Source: Oscillatoriales cyanobacterium CG2_30_40_61 (GTDB lineage: Bacteria; Cyanobacteriota; Cyanobacteriia; Cyanobacteriales; Microcoleaceae). From it: a stretch of 58,388 nt of DNA. The translations under genes and the position numbers were made by a program. Location: NCBI GenBank assembly GCA_001873365.1, contig MNYZ01000052.1, positions 1-58,388 of the forward strand, written 5' to 3'. This document shows positions 46,277 through 54,373 of this stretch, piece by piece. Every line of letters begins with the position of its first letter. Positions within the stretch are counted from its first letter, which is position 1. The notes beneath the pieces were generated by a model. The model ran no database searches, had not been told where the DNA came from, and saw nothing but the letters and a program-made list of their open reading frames with translations.

Positions 46277-47281
46277 TTACATAGCACCGCTATTTCTATT
46301 AAAGACAACCAGGATAGTTTTGACAATTAACTTCATGTCATAAATCAGACTCCAATTTTCCTGATACTTCAAATCTAAACGAATAATATCCTCAAAATTT
46401 TTAACTTGAGAACGACCATTAACCTGCCATTCTCCCGTCATCCCCGGTTTAACATCTAAGCGTTGCCATTGAGGAACTTCATAACGTTCTACCTCATCGG
46501 GTGTGGGTGGACGAGTTCCCACCAGACTCATTTCTCCAGTTAAAACATTCCAAAATTGCGGTAATTCATCTAAACTGGTTCGCCGTAAAAACCGACCGAC
46601 TTTGGTAATTCGAGGGTCATTATCATTCTTAAAAATTGCTCCTTCGGCTTGATTGGGAATTTTATCTTTTAATGCCTCCGCATTAGTACACATAGACCGA
46701 AACTTCCAAATACGGAATCGTTTTCCCATCCAACCACACCGCACCTGACCAAATAGAATCGGCCCCGGACTATCCAAACGAATCGCAATAATAATTGGAA
46801 CAGCTAATACCGATGAAATACCTAAACCGACAATAGCACCCGTTATATCAATTAACCTTTTTACCCAAGACCGGACAGAAGGATGGGTCACAGGGAGACG
46901 ATTTTCTCCTCTAGTTTTTTCCTTAATTTTTTCGTCCGCACTCGGAGGTTCAATTGTTAATACTTGGTCAAGGGAAGTTAGGGAAAAAACCGCCATTACC
47001 TGAGAACCAACGGATTTTAAAACCAACTCAATTCCCTTGGCTTTTGTGGTTTTTAGGTTACTAATCAATGCGCCAATACCACTACTATCAATAAATATAG
47101 TCTGGCTAAAATCAAAAATAATTTTTTTTGGCGGAGGATTAAAGGAAATAATATTCTGACAGGTGGTTTTAAAAGAAACTGCTTCTAAAACACTCAGGCG
47201 TTCAGGAAGCAAACAACAGACAATATCTCCTGCTATGATAATTTGAAATTTTTCTTCTGGAACTTGACCAACCATCTCCAT
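46277..47281 (-). CDS. STAS domain fused to polyprenyl-phosphate sugar transferase
   Basis: The 334-aa fusion has a STAS domain (about 1-115) with the phosphorylatable site IIFDFSQTIFIDSSGIGALI (Ser about 68-69). A linker (about 116-135) leads to a WcaJ/PglC-type sugar-phosphate transferase. That part has RLIDITGAIVGLGISSVLAV with the membrane anchor, then LFGQVRCGWMGKRFRIWKFR, FLRRTSLDELPQFWNVLTGE with the catalytic Asp-Glu, MSLVGTRPPTPDEV and KPGMTGEWQVNGRSQV. It would start exopolysaccharide repeat units on a lipid carrier. Together with the RsbW-like kinase it suggests direct phospho-control of polysaccharide initiation. The function of the pair is an inference; the domains are clear. Confidence 0.9.
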   Translation of the reverse strand: MEMVGQVPEEKFQIIIAGDIVCCLLPERLSVLEAVSFKTTCQNIISFNPPPKKIIFDFSQTIFIDSSGIGALISNLKTTKAKGIELVLKSVGSQVMAVFSLTSLDQVLTIEPPSADEKIKEKTRGENRLPVTHPSVRSWVKRLIDITGAIVGLGISSVLAVPIIIAIRLDSPGPILFGQVRCGWMGKRFRIWKFRSMCTNAEALKDKIPNQAEGAIFKNDNDPRITKVGRFLRRTSLDELPQFWNVLTGEMSLVGTRPPTPDEVERYEVPQWQRLDVKPGMTGEWQVNGRSQVKNFEDIIRLDLKYQENWSLIYDMKLIVKTILVVFNRNSGAM

Positions 47282-47445
47282 AATTTGCTGAGTAGTTGTT
47301 GTGAATTTTGTTGCTGTGTTTTTATTAATTGAGAGAAAACCGAAAAAGGGCCTTAGTTACGCGCACCGAAAATTATTGGACTGACCCCTTTGCCCTGATG
47401 ATAATAGCACCCCAAATCTCGATTATTATAATCTCAAAACTGATT

Positions 47446-48441
47446 CTACCCTAAAAATTCCCCCACCGCCAGACGGGTTCCATTCACAAAATCCCAAGCG
47501 GACTGTATTCGTTTACCCGCTAATTGGACTTGGGTGAGTAATAATAATCCCTCCCCGGTTTGGATTACGGGCCCAAAACGCTTAATTAGGCTAACTACCT
47601 CTCCTGGTTGTCCTGAAAGTTGGGATAAATTCGGCCATTGTTGTAACAAATTTTGGTACTCCGGGGGAAATTGGGCGTGATATTCTGGCGATAAGGGTAG
47701 GGTAGCACAAACTTTTAACGGTTTTTCCCGAAATAAGGTGATACAGTTGGGGTGAAAACCTCGAATTTGATTATGTAAAGCGATCGCAGATTTACTCCAG
47801 TCTAAATCATAATTGTCATCTTTAATTAAAGGAGCATAGGTCGCCACCGTATTATCTTGAGGAATAGCTGCAATTTCTCCCCGGTCTAATTTGCTTAAAG
47901 TTTCTACCAATAAATCCGCCCCCAATTGGGCTAACCGCTGTCCCAAATCCGTGGCATTTTCTAATAGTCCAATCGGTGTCACCGCCTTTAACAACATTGG
48001 CCCGGTATCCATCCCCGCATCCATCAACATTGAGGTTATCCCCGTTTCAGTTTCCCCGTGATACAAACACCATTGAATTGGGGCGGCGCCGCGATATTTG
48101 GGCAGGATAGAGCCATGGCCATTCACACATCCCAACCGAGGCATCTCCAGAATTTCCGGCGACAAAATTTGTCCGTAGGCCACCACCACAAAAACATCCG
48201 CCTCAGCCTCTCGCAACAGTTTTAAGGTGTTTTGATCTTTTTTCACCCGCTTGGGTTGCCACACCGATAATTTATGGGTTTGAGCCAACATTTTCACCGG
48301 GGAAGGCGTTAATTGACTGCCCCGACCTCGGCGTTTATCCGGTTGAGTCACAACAGCCAAAACTTCAAATTTAGGGTCGGCCAATAATCTTTCTAAACTC
48401 GGAACAGCAAATTCAGGCGTACCAAAAAAAATTATTTTCAT
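47446..48441 (-). CDS. fmt: Methionyl-tRNA formyltransferase
   Basis: The enzyme formylates initiator Met-tRNA with 10-formyl-THF. The 331-aa length is normal. Signatures are [79 protein letters not shown] (with Asn and His of the active site) and [24 protein letters not shown] replaces the more common HaSLLP string but keeps the His. The C-terminal OB domain (about 220-331) is present. A tandem GGAGGCAGG array starts right at the gene's 5' side. Confidence 0.96.
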   Translation of the reverse strand: MKIIFFGTPEFAVPSLERLLADPKFEVLAVVTQPDKRRGRGSQLTPSPVKMLAQTHKLSVWQPKRVKKDQNTLKLLREAEADVFVVVAYGQILSPEILEMPRLGCVNGHGSILPKYRGAAPIQWCLYHGETETGITSMLMDAGMDTGPMLLKAVTPIGLLENATDLGQRLAQLGADLLVETLSKLDRGEIAAIPQDNTVATYAPLIKDDNYDLDWSKSAIALHNQIRGFHPNCITLFREKPLKVCATLPLSPEYHAQFPPEYQNLLQQWPNLSQLSGQPGEVVSLIKRFGPVIQTGEGLLLLTQVQLAGKRIQSAWDFVNGTRLAVGEFLG

Positions 48442-48442
48442 T

Positions 48443-48560
48443 TGAGGGAATAGGGAATAGGGAGCAGGGGAGGCAGGGGAGGCAGGGGAGGCAGGGGGAG
48501 CAGGGGGAGCAGGGGAGGTAAACTCTTTCTATTACCCATTCCATTACCCATTACTTATAC
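48443..48560. repeat. GGAGGCAGG array and CATTACC units upstream of fmt
   Basis: GGAGGCAGG and GGGAGCAGG 9-mers fill about 48465-48520, followed by CATTACC-type units. The whole block lies immediately before the fmt start codon, where a promoter and ribosome-binding site would be expected. Confidence 0.85.
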
Positions 48561-48573
48561 TGATAACTGGTAA

Positions 48574-48670
48574 GGGCGGGTTCTTTTCGATTTTTGTTAA
48601 TCACCTAAATCTTGATGAACCCGCCCCTACAACTGATAACTGGTACAGACGCGCCATGGCACGTCTCTAC
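48574..48670. repeat. Two dispersed palindromes
   Basis: GGGCGGGTTC (48574-48583) pairs with GAACCCGCCC (48617-48626). A second near-palindrome, GTACAGACGCGCCATGGCAC to GTCTCTAC, lies at 48643-48670 and is related to 16086-16112. They follow the OmpA-like gene and may end its transcript. Confidence 0.7.
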
Positions 48671-48683
48671 ACTGATGACTGAT

Positions 48684-49577
48684 TTACGGGGTAATTGCGA
48701 CTTCAATTCGACGGTTCAGTTGTCGATTATTTTCAGAATTATTATTAACTGCGGGACGATTAGCCCCGTATCCAATGGCGGCCCAGTGGTAGTCTGTACC
48801 AATTGCCTCGGATAAATATTTCATCACCGCTTCTGCGCGACTAAAAGATAAATCTAAATTTTGTTGAGGACTGCCTTGATTATCCGTATGACCCATAACC
48901 CTAACAGCAGAACCCTTATAGGTTTTAATATCGGCAATAATCGTATCTAAAATCACGTTAGCGCCGGGACGTAAAATTGTACTACCCACATCAAACAACA
49001 CATCACTGGGAAAAGTCACCACTAGGGTATTAGAACTTTGACGGCGTTCGGGCGTGGTTGAAATAGCCCCAAGAGCGGGTTTATTATTTCCTGAACCCGA
49101 CGAAATCGGAGGTGCAGAAGCCAATTGTTGTTCCAGAATTTGTAAACGTTTCTCCAAGGGTTCGGTGGGACGACTAGCCCCCAATTGAGTTTCTACAGCC
49201 GCCGTCCGTCCAATCAAAGTATTTAACTGTCCCTGTAACTGTTGTAACTGTATTCGCAGTTGTTGACGTTGAGGGTCAGTTAACCGTTGACTAGGTTCGT
49301 TTATGGGTTGAGGAGCCGGACTAGGAGTCACCACCGGGACTATCCCCTGGGAACCCCCACTCTGGATTTGATTGAGTAACTGCTGTGTTAACGGAACCTC
49401 AGAACTGGCATTTGGATAGACCTGAGCCACGGCTATCCCTACCAACCAAGCAATAGAGGAACCCACCCCCAACAGTAGGAGGTTAAACACTATCACCCCA
49501 AAGAATAAGAAGCCTCGAAATTGTCTAGGGGGGGGCTTATGAGCCGGAGAAGGGCGGGGTTTTGCAGATTTAGTCAT
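48684..49577 (-). CDS. OmpA-family peptidoglycan-binding protein, inner-membrane anchored
   Basis: The 297-aa protein starts with a basic, Pro-rich cytoplasmic tail and one membrane helix (about 25-50, FFGVIVFNLLLLGVGSSIAW). A linker with a helical QQLRIQLQQLQGQLNTLIGR segment follows. The C-terminal OmpA domain (about 180-297) has VLFDVGSTILRPGANVILDT, VRVMGHTDNQGSPQQNLDLS with the HTDN motif, and NRQLNRRIEVAITP. This MotB-like layout fixes an inner-membrane anchor to the wall. GGAG precedes the ATG. It is the last gene of the DUF3038-DUF4335 group (12-bp gap). Confidence 0.88.
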   Translation of the reverse strand: MTKSAKPRPSPAHKPPPRQFRGFLFFGVIVFNLLLLGVGSSIAWLVGIAVAQVYPNASSEVPLTQQLLNQIQSGGSQGIVPVVTPSPAPQPINEPSQRLTDPQRQQLRIQLQQLQGQLNTLIGRTAAVETQLGASRPTEPLEKRLQILEQQLASAPPISSGSGNNKPALGAISTTPERRQSSNTLVVTFPSDVLFDVGSTILRPGANVILDTIIADIKTYKGSAVRVMGHTDNQGSPQQNLDLSFSRAEAVMKYLSEAIGTDYHWAAIGYGANRPAVNNNSENNRQLNRRIEVAITP

Positions 49578-49589
49578 CAGTCAGTCTCC

Positions 49590-50675
49590 TTAATTGGAGG
49601 CGGGTGTTTCTGGAGAGGTCTGGGGAACAGACTCGGTGTCACTAGGTAAATTACTTACCTCTAAATTACCATCGGGATTAAACGTCACCTGAAAATCGGC
49701 CAAAGGTTCATTGGTTTGACGACTTCCTACGGGTTTATATAATAAATCCGGTAGGGGTGTTTGTTTCGTTTCCGTTTCTAGTTCCGGGTTCAAAGACTTA
49801 TAACCCACAATTGCCCCATCTTTTGCCACACTTACCCGATAAATTAACGGGGTTTTCACTGATGCTGTTGGTATCCAGGCTTGGATGAGCTTTTCACTTA
49901 ATTGAGCTTTTAAATCCTGAAGTTCTTGGGGATTGGTAATTGCTGGGGAACTCGCAAGAGTCGGGGGTAAAGATTGCGGTACGGTTGTTGGCGGGGAAGA
50001 CCCTTGGGGCGGGTTGGCTGTGGGTGTGGGAAGCGTTGAGCTTTGGGTTTGGGGCTGGAGTTTGGGGTCTTCGGGTCGTTTAATCTCGGGAATGGGTAAG
50101 GCAAATAGAGCCAAGGCCGTTAGTGCTAGACTTGATATCCCAATGGCGGCGGGCATGGCCCGTTGAGTGACGGGTTGTTCCGGTTTGAGATACCGTTTAG
50201 ATAGGGGTTGTAACTGAAGGGAGAGTTCTGGCAAGGTCTGGCTATCGGCCAAAAATTGATCCACCGCTTCCACTAAATCAAATAATTGTACCGTGGTTAA
50301 ATTAAGCTGAATCGGTGGCACAGAGGGGGCGACGGATTCATCTGAGGGTTTTTCCTCCCGAGGTTCATAAACGGTTAATTGATGTAATTCTCCCGCAATT
50401 GGATGTAACTCAACTAACTCCTGTCCCTTATGGAAAGATTCTGGGGCCTTGAGTCCACTTAGGAACCCTTGAGCATAGCGACTGACCTGGCGGACTAAAC
50501 TTTCAAAAAACTCCCGTCCCCCGGCAAGGGTTTGGGGATGGCCCTCAAAACGACATTCTGCATTCATCAGAATATTCAAACTGGCTCGGCCATCGGATTT
50601 GCCATCACTGCCTTGGGGTAAGCCCTGCAAAATCAGTTTGCAGTTCGGTAGACTATATTGACGTTCAATCGTCAT
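49590..50675 (-). CDS. DUF4335 protein with a central membrane helix
   Basis: The 361-aa protein has an N-terminal domain (about 1-160) matching DUF4335 as I know it (RQYSLPNCKLILQGLPQGSD, LNILMNAECRFEGHPQTLAG). One helix follows (about 172-192, AAIGISSLALTALALFALPI), then a Pro/Ser/Thr/Gln-rich linker. A small C-terminal domain has TPLIYRVSVAKDGAIVGYKS, a periplasmic fold resembling a TonB-like C-terminus. Its ATG overlaps the DUF3038 stop (ATGA). Function unknown; the topology suggests envelope linkage. Confidence 0.82.
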   Translation of the reverse strand: MTIERQYSLPNCKLILQGLPQGSDGKSDGRASLNILMNAECRFEGHPQTLAGGREFFESLVRQVSRYAQGFLSGLKAPESFHKGQELVELHPIAGELHQLTVYEPREEKPSDESVAPSVPPIQLNLTTVQLFDLVEAVDQFLADSQTLPELSLQLQPLSKRYLKPEQPVTQRAMPAAIGISSLALTALALFALPIPEIKRPEDPKLQPQTQSSTLPTPTANPPQGSSPPTTVPQSLPPTLASSPAITNPQELQDLKAQLSEKLIQAWIPTASVKTPLIYRVSVAKDGAIVGYKSLNPELETETKQTPLPDLLYKPVGSRQTNEPLADFQVTFNPDGNLEVSNLPSDTESVPQTSPETPASN

Positions 50676-51283
50676 TGCACTTCTCCATCAAACAAACTAA
50701 TCCAAAATCTCTGCATTCCAGCCGTCCCTGTACAAAAGAGCAGTTTCTCTAACAAACGTATCCCTAACTCGTTTAACTTTTCATCGGAACTATAGGTCAT
50801 CACCAAGGCCCGGCGGGGATTCATCCGACTGCGGAAATGTGCCCGAAACTGGGTTAAGTAGTTAGACAATTGTAAATGTCGTTCGATGGGAATTTGTTTT
50901 TGGGTCAGGGCTTCATAATCCATCAGTAACTGCCGAATTCGGGCCGTTAACCGTCTTCCCAGGTTAGAGATAATCACGACTAAGGCTTTGGCTTCTAACA
51001 GACTCAGTGTCCGACGTTGACTAAATCGGCGTAAGGGATTGGTACTGCGGAGTCGCCACAATTCAACTCGATTGGGGATGACCGTTTGTAAATCCAATTC
51101 TGAGATCACGACTAGCATATATTCTGCCCCCCCCAGATACAAGGCTTCAATCGCCAGTAACATTAAATCAATTTCTAAGCGGGCGCGACGTGGACATCCT
51201 TTTTCACCAAACGGTAGATCGGGTAAACTATCCAATATTATTGGGATGGACTGACTTTGAGACTGTTCTTGTTCTAACTGCAT
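50672..51283 (-). CDS. DUF3038 family protein
   Basis: The soluble helical protein of 203 aa (ATG start; a GTG three codons earlier is possible) matches DUF3038: PRRARLEIDLMLLAIEALYL, LWRLRSTNPLRRFSQRRTLS, MNPRRALVMTYSSDEKLNEL. It is restricted to cyanobacteria and of unknown function. It heads a three-gene group, coupled to DUF4335 by a 4-bp overlap. Confidence 0.82.
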   Translation of the reverse strand: MQLEQEQSQSQSIPIILDSLPDLPFGEKGCPRRARLEIDLMLLAIEALYLGGAEYMLVVISELDLQTVIPNRVELWRLRSTNPLRRFSQRRTLSLLEAKALVVIISNLGRRLTARIRQLLMDYEALTQKQIPIERHLQLSNYLTQFRAHFRSRMNPRRALVMTYSSDEKLNELGIRLLEKLLFCTGTAGMQRFWISLFDGEVQ

Positions 51284-51292
51284 TACACTCAC

Positions 51293-51648
51293 AGCAATAT
51301 TAATATCAACATACTAAGGGTTATAGAAATAGCCAGGGAATATATAACCATGCCATATAATAACGTTTGTTATCAAATCGCTTTAGATCACAATCTTCAT
51401 AGTGTACGATTTTTCGGGCCTGGTGTTCCCGGTGCTTCAATTTTACCCCCCTTCCCCCGAATTGCTTAATTTATTAATCTATGACTTGATGTGACCTCCG
51501 ATAGAAACCAAAAAAATTGTTAACACATCATAGATATTTCTTAACAAGGTTTTAAAGTAAACAGAGGTTAGGCAAAAATATTTTCCCTGTTTTTCCAACG
51601 GCCTGAGTTTTTCAAGTGATTTTGGTTTCGTGGTTTTATAGATAAACA
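51293..51648. other. Divergent intergenic region
   Basis: These 356 bp separate the DUF3038 group from the pentapeptide gene. The stretch has a short CCGGTG-type repeat trace at 51420-51440 and is otherwise A/T-rich. Promoters for both directions must lie here; I cannot name a box with confidence. Confidence 0.5.
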
Positions 51649-52170
51649 ATGCAGAAAATTAGTTCAAAGGAATTACTCGCTTTATACAGTCAGGGTAAAC
51701 GGGACTTTGGGGCTATTGATTTAAGTCAGTCAGATGTATTTGAAGCAAACTTAGAGGAGATTAACTTAGCGGGTAGTAATTTAAACCAGATTTATCTGCC
51801 CTATTCCAATTTGAGCTATGCTAACTTACATAAAACCCAAGTTCAGCAGGCTCAACTCGGGGATACCCAACTTTATCAAGTAGATTTATCGGAATCCAAT
51901 TTACAAGGGAGTACCCTATCTCGATGTAACCTCCGCCATGCTGATTTGAGAGGTGCTAATTTAAGCCATTGTAATTTACAAGGGGCGGATTTATATAGCG
52001 CTAATCTGACGGAAGCTGACCTCAGACATACGGATTTGAGTAATGCGAATTTAGAAAATGCTAAGTTAACTAATGCTCAATTAGCTGGATGTAATTTATT
52101 TCGATCTAAAATGGCAAATTTATCGGACGCAAACTGTGAGCAAACCACAATTAGCCCAGATGGTTATTAA
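51649..52170 (+). CDS. Cytosolic pentapeptide-repeat protein
   Basis: The 173-aa protein is made almost wholly of A(N/D)Lxx pentapeptides (about 20-165: SYANLHKTQVQQAQLGDTQL, HADLRGANLSHCNLQGADLY). It should fold as one square beta helix. There is no signal peptide, unlike the other pentapeptide protein at 39485. Function unknown. It begins a four-gene plus-strand run. Confidence 0.9.
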   Translation: MQKISSKELLALYSQGKRDFGAIDLSQSDVFEANLEEINLAGSNLNQIYLPYSNLSYANLHKTQVQQAQLGDTQLYQVDLSESNLQGSTLSRCNLRHADLRGANLSHCNLQGADLYSANLTEADLRHTDLSNANLENAKLTNAQLAGCNLFRSKMANLSDANCEQTTISPDGY

Positions 52171-52188
52171 ATCAATATCCCTAGAAAC

Positions 52189-52524
52189 ATGGTAATTATC
52201 GTTATCATCATTAATATTTTCATTTCTCTGATGTGTTTATCCCTAGCCAGAAAAATCTGGATGTTGAGATTAACAATTAATCGTGTGGAAAAAAAGTTAA
52301 TTCTGATAGAAAACCGCACCCGTTTAGTTTTGGAGAAAGCCCCCAATGTGATTAATTCTGGACAACGAGGAAGTGCCAAACTCCGGCAAAACTATCGTCA
52401 ACTTCAGGTAAAACGACAACAACTTGAACAAGCTCTGGGGTTAATTTCCTTAGCCATCAAGGTCTGGCCCGGTGGTAAGAAAACCCAGAAAATCAAATCA
52501 AGAGGAACAAAATTGTTAAGATAG
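52189..52524 (+). CDS. Small membrane-anchored helical protein
   Basis: The 111-aa protein has an N-terminal membrane helix (MVIIVIIINIFISLMCLSLA), a basic helix with coiled-coil tendency (INRVEKKLILIENRTRLVLE) and a Lys/Arg-rich end (PGGKKTQKIKSRGTKLLR). It lies 18 bases after the pentapeptide gene. I do not recognise the family. Confidence 0.7.
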   Translation: MVIIVIIINIFISLMCLSLARKIWMLRLTINRVEKKLILIENRTRLVLEKAPNVINSGQRGSAKLRQNYRQLQVKRQQLEQALGLISLAIKVWPGGKKTQKIKSRGTKLLR

Positions 52525-52548
52525 ATGGAATTGGTATTGCGATTCAAT

Positions 52549-52896
52549 ATGTCAAATCAACGGTTAGGACGGTTTTTAGGGGGTTTGGTCTTGGGGTCGG
52601 TGGTCGGTACGGTGGTGGGTTTATTAGTGGCCCCTCGTTCTGGAAAAGAAACCCGACAGTTGCTCAAAAAATCGGCCCAGGCCTTACCGGAATTGGCAGA
52701 AGATTTATCTACCAATGTTCAGTTGCAGGCCAATCGACTTTCGGAATCTGCATTACGCAATTGGGATGAAACTCTGATTCGTCTCAAAGAAGCGATTTCG
52801 GCCGGATTAGAGGCTAGTCAACAACAACAAACCCTCTATAAATCCGAGACTGAAAAACATCTCCCGGAGTCGGCAAAAACCACAGGAGAACGCTAA
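52549..52896 (+). CDS. YtxH-like membrane protein
   Basis: The 115-aa protein has the YtxH pattern: MSNQRLGRFLGGLVLGSVVG, a Gly-rich membrane helix, then LLVAPRSGKETRQLLKKSAQ and an amphipathic helix to the end. The frame is open from 52525, directly after the previous stop, but MSNQ at 52549 fits the family start better. Function unknown; YtxH proteins in Bacillus are general-stress genes next to ytxG. Confidence 0.8.
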   Translation: MSNQRLGRFLGGLVLGSVVGTVVGLLVAPRSGKETRQLLKKSAQALPELAEDLSTNVQLQANRLSESALRNWDETLIRLKEAISAGLEASQQQQTLYKSETEKHLPESAKTTGER

Positions 52897-52971
52897 TTAT
52901 CGGGGATTTTTTGGGAAAATCGCTATACTGGTGGGGAGAAAGAAAAATATTTTGTTGTTAATGGAAATCCA

Positions 52972-53490
52972 GTGACTGAACCTTTATTTTGGCTTGGACT
53001 GTCACTGTTTTTTGTTGCAGCCAGCCTTACTGCTGTTTTGATTGCGGCTTTACCTGCTTTGCAAGCCATTGCCCGGGCTGCTCGGAGTGTGGAAAAATTA
53101 GCCGATACTCTGGCGCGGGAATTTCCGCCCACTTTGGAATCAATTCGGTTAACTGGGTTGGAAATTACCGAACTCACGGAGGATGTCAGCGAGGGGGTAC
53201 AAAGCGCCAGTCAAGTGGTTAAACAGGTTGACCAAGGGTTAGATAGTGCTCGACTACAAGCCAGAAAATTACAATCGACTACGGGGGGAATTTTTACCGG
53301 AATTCGAGTAGCTTGGAAAACCTTTACTCGCAAAACTTCTTCCCCGGAATTACAGCGCAGATCGACTAATCGTTTACCTACACAGGGCAGAAATTCCCAT
53401 CAGTTACGGGAGCGAAATTTGCAACGTTTGGAAATTTATTCGGATACTAATTTTGATCTCGAAGATCAAGATTCAGATTTAATCAAATGA
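52972..53490 (+). CDS. DUF948/YtxG-like membrane protein
   Basis: The 172-aa protein starts at a GTG. It has an N-terminal membrane helix (LFWLGLSLFFVAASLTAVLI), a long amphipathic helix (ARAARSVEKLADTLAREFPP, LTEDVSEGVQSASQVVKQVD) and a basic tail. This is the DUF948 shape. It follows the YtxH-like gene by 75 bases, the same pair of families as ytxG-ytxH in Bacillus. Confidence 0.72.
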   Translation: MTEPLFWLGLSLFFVAASLTAVLIAALPALQAIARAARSVEKLADTLAREFPPTLESIRLTGLEITELTEDVSEGVQSASQVVKQVDQGLDSARLQARKLQSTTGGIFTGIRVAWKTFTRKTSSPELQRRSTNRLPTQGRNSHQLRERNLQRLEIYSDTNFDLEDQDSDLIK

Positions 53491-53526
53491 ACCAGATTAA
53501 AGTATGAGTATCAAGTAAATATTTCA

Positions 53527-53662
53527 TTACATATAATCCTTGAAATTTTCTAACGGCTCATCAAAATCAGGTGACATTAAAATTAAACTTTTTTTTTGCA
53601 CTTCCGAATTTTCTTTGTACAGCAGGAGTAATATTAAATGTATTTTTAACCTCATTTATCAT
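53527..53662 (-). pseudogene. Decayed DUF2281-type antitoxin tail
   Basis: Directly after the PIN toxin stop (TAATG overlap) the minus strand reads MINEVKNTFNITPAVQRKFG then SAKKK. That matches VNEVKKTFNITPAV of the intact antitoxin just upstream. A 9-A run breaks the frame. With one A removed it continues SAKKSLILMSPDFDEPLENF and ends KDYM-stop at 53527, the ending typical of DUF2281 antitoxins. So this is a broken second antitoxin end lying behind the toxin. Confidence 0.65.
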
Positions 53663-54072
53663 TAATTTAATCTCCATACTGGGATCAACATCAGATCAAA
53701 ATGATGATCATAAGTCCAGACAGGAGTATTTAAGCGTTGAGAAATACTAGCTGTGACAGCATCAAATAAGGTAATTTTTTGATCCGTATATTGTTTAACT
53801 TTCTGCCATGCCAAAGTATAATCTTCTTCTGAAGGATGAATCAACTCAGCCGACTCTTTAATTTCTTCAGAAAATTTAATAGCTCTTTGAATACCTAAAC
53901 GGTAAAAAACCAAAGTATAAGTTTCCAAAACAATAGGATAAGGAATCATCACTTGCAAATTTAATTGCTGAATTTGTGATAATTCTTGTCGAGCTTTTAG
54001 GTGGTATTGATCACTAGAATCAACTAAGGCATAAAGAGGAGTTGTATCAGCAATAACCGCTTTAATCATCAC
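53662..54072 (-). CDS. PIN-domain toxin (VapC-like)
   Basis: This is a probable RNase toxin of 136 aa. PIN motifs are KAVIADTTPLYALVDSSDQY (first Asp), VLETYTLVFYRLG (Glu), KITLFDAVTASISQRLNTPV (Asp) and VWTYDHHFDLM (Asp). It overlaps the antitoxin stop by four bases (ATGA). The remnant antitoxin tail follows. Confidence 0.88.
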   Translation of the reverse strand: MMIKAVIADTTPLYALVDSSDQYHLKARQELSQIQQLNLQVMIPYPIVLETYTLVFYRLGIQRAIKFSEEIKESAELIHPSEEDYTLAWQKVKQYTDQKITLFDAVTASISQRLNTPVWTYDHHFDLMLIPVWRLN

Positions 54073-54320
54073 TCACCTAATAGAGTATTAGCTAATATCT
54101 GATCATGATTAATTGCCGTATCAGCATAACCGCTTCCTGGTACAGCAGGAGTAATATTAAATGTCTTTTTAACCTCATTAACTAAAGAATTAGATGGGTT
54201 TAGATCAGAATTGTTAGAAATAGTAATTTCTTGCATTAATTGCTGTAATAACCATTGTTTATCCTCAAGGGATAACTGGTTAATTTTTTCGGCAAATTCA
54301 CGAACTTCTAAAGAGGGCAT
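54069..54320 (-). CDS. Antitoxin partner of the PIN toxin
   Basis: The 83-aa protein has an N-terminal helical region (MPSLEVREFAEKINQLSLED, KQWLLQQLMQEI) seen in many small cyanobacterial antitoxins. A linker with VNEVKKTFNITPAVPGSGYA and an acidic tail follow. Part of it (NEVKKTFNITPAV) is duplicated in the remnant downstream of the toxin. Function assigned from position and size. Confidence 0.78.
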   Translation of the reverse strand: MPSLEVREFAEKINQLSLEDKQWLLQQLMQEITISNNSDLNPSNSLVNEVKKTFNITPAVPGSGYADTAINHDQILANTLLGE

Positions 54321-54373
54321 AGTAACTTACCAAAACTATTAATAAACCTGCTCTATTTTAGCACAATTAGGTT

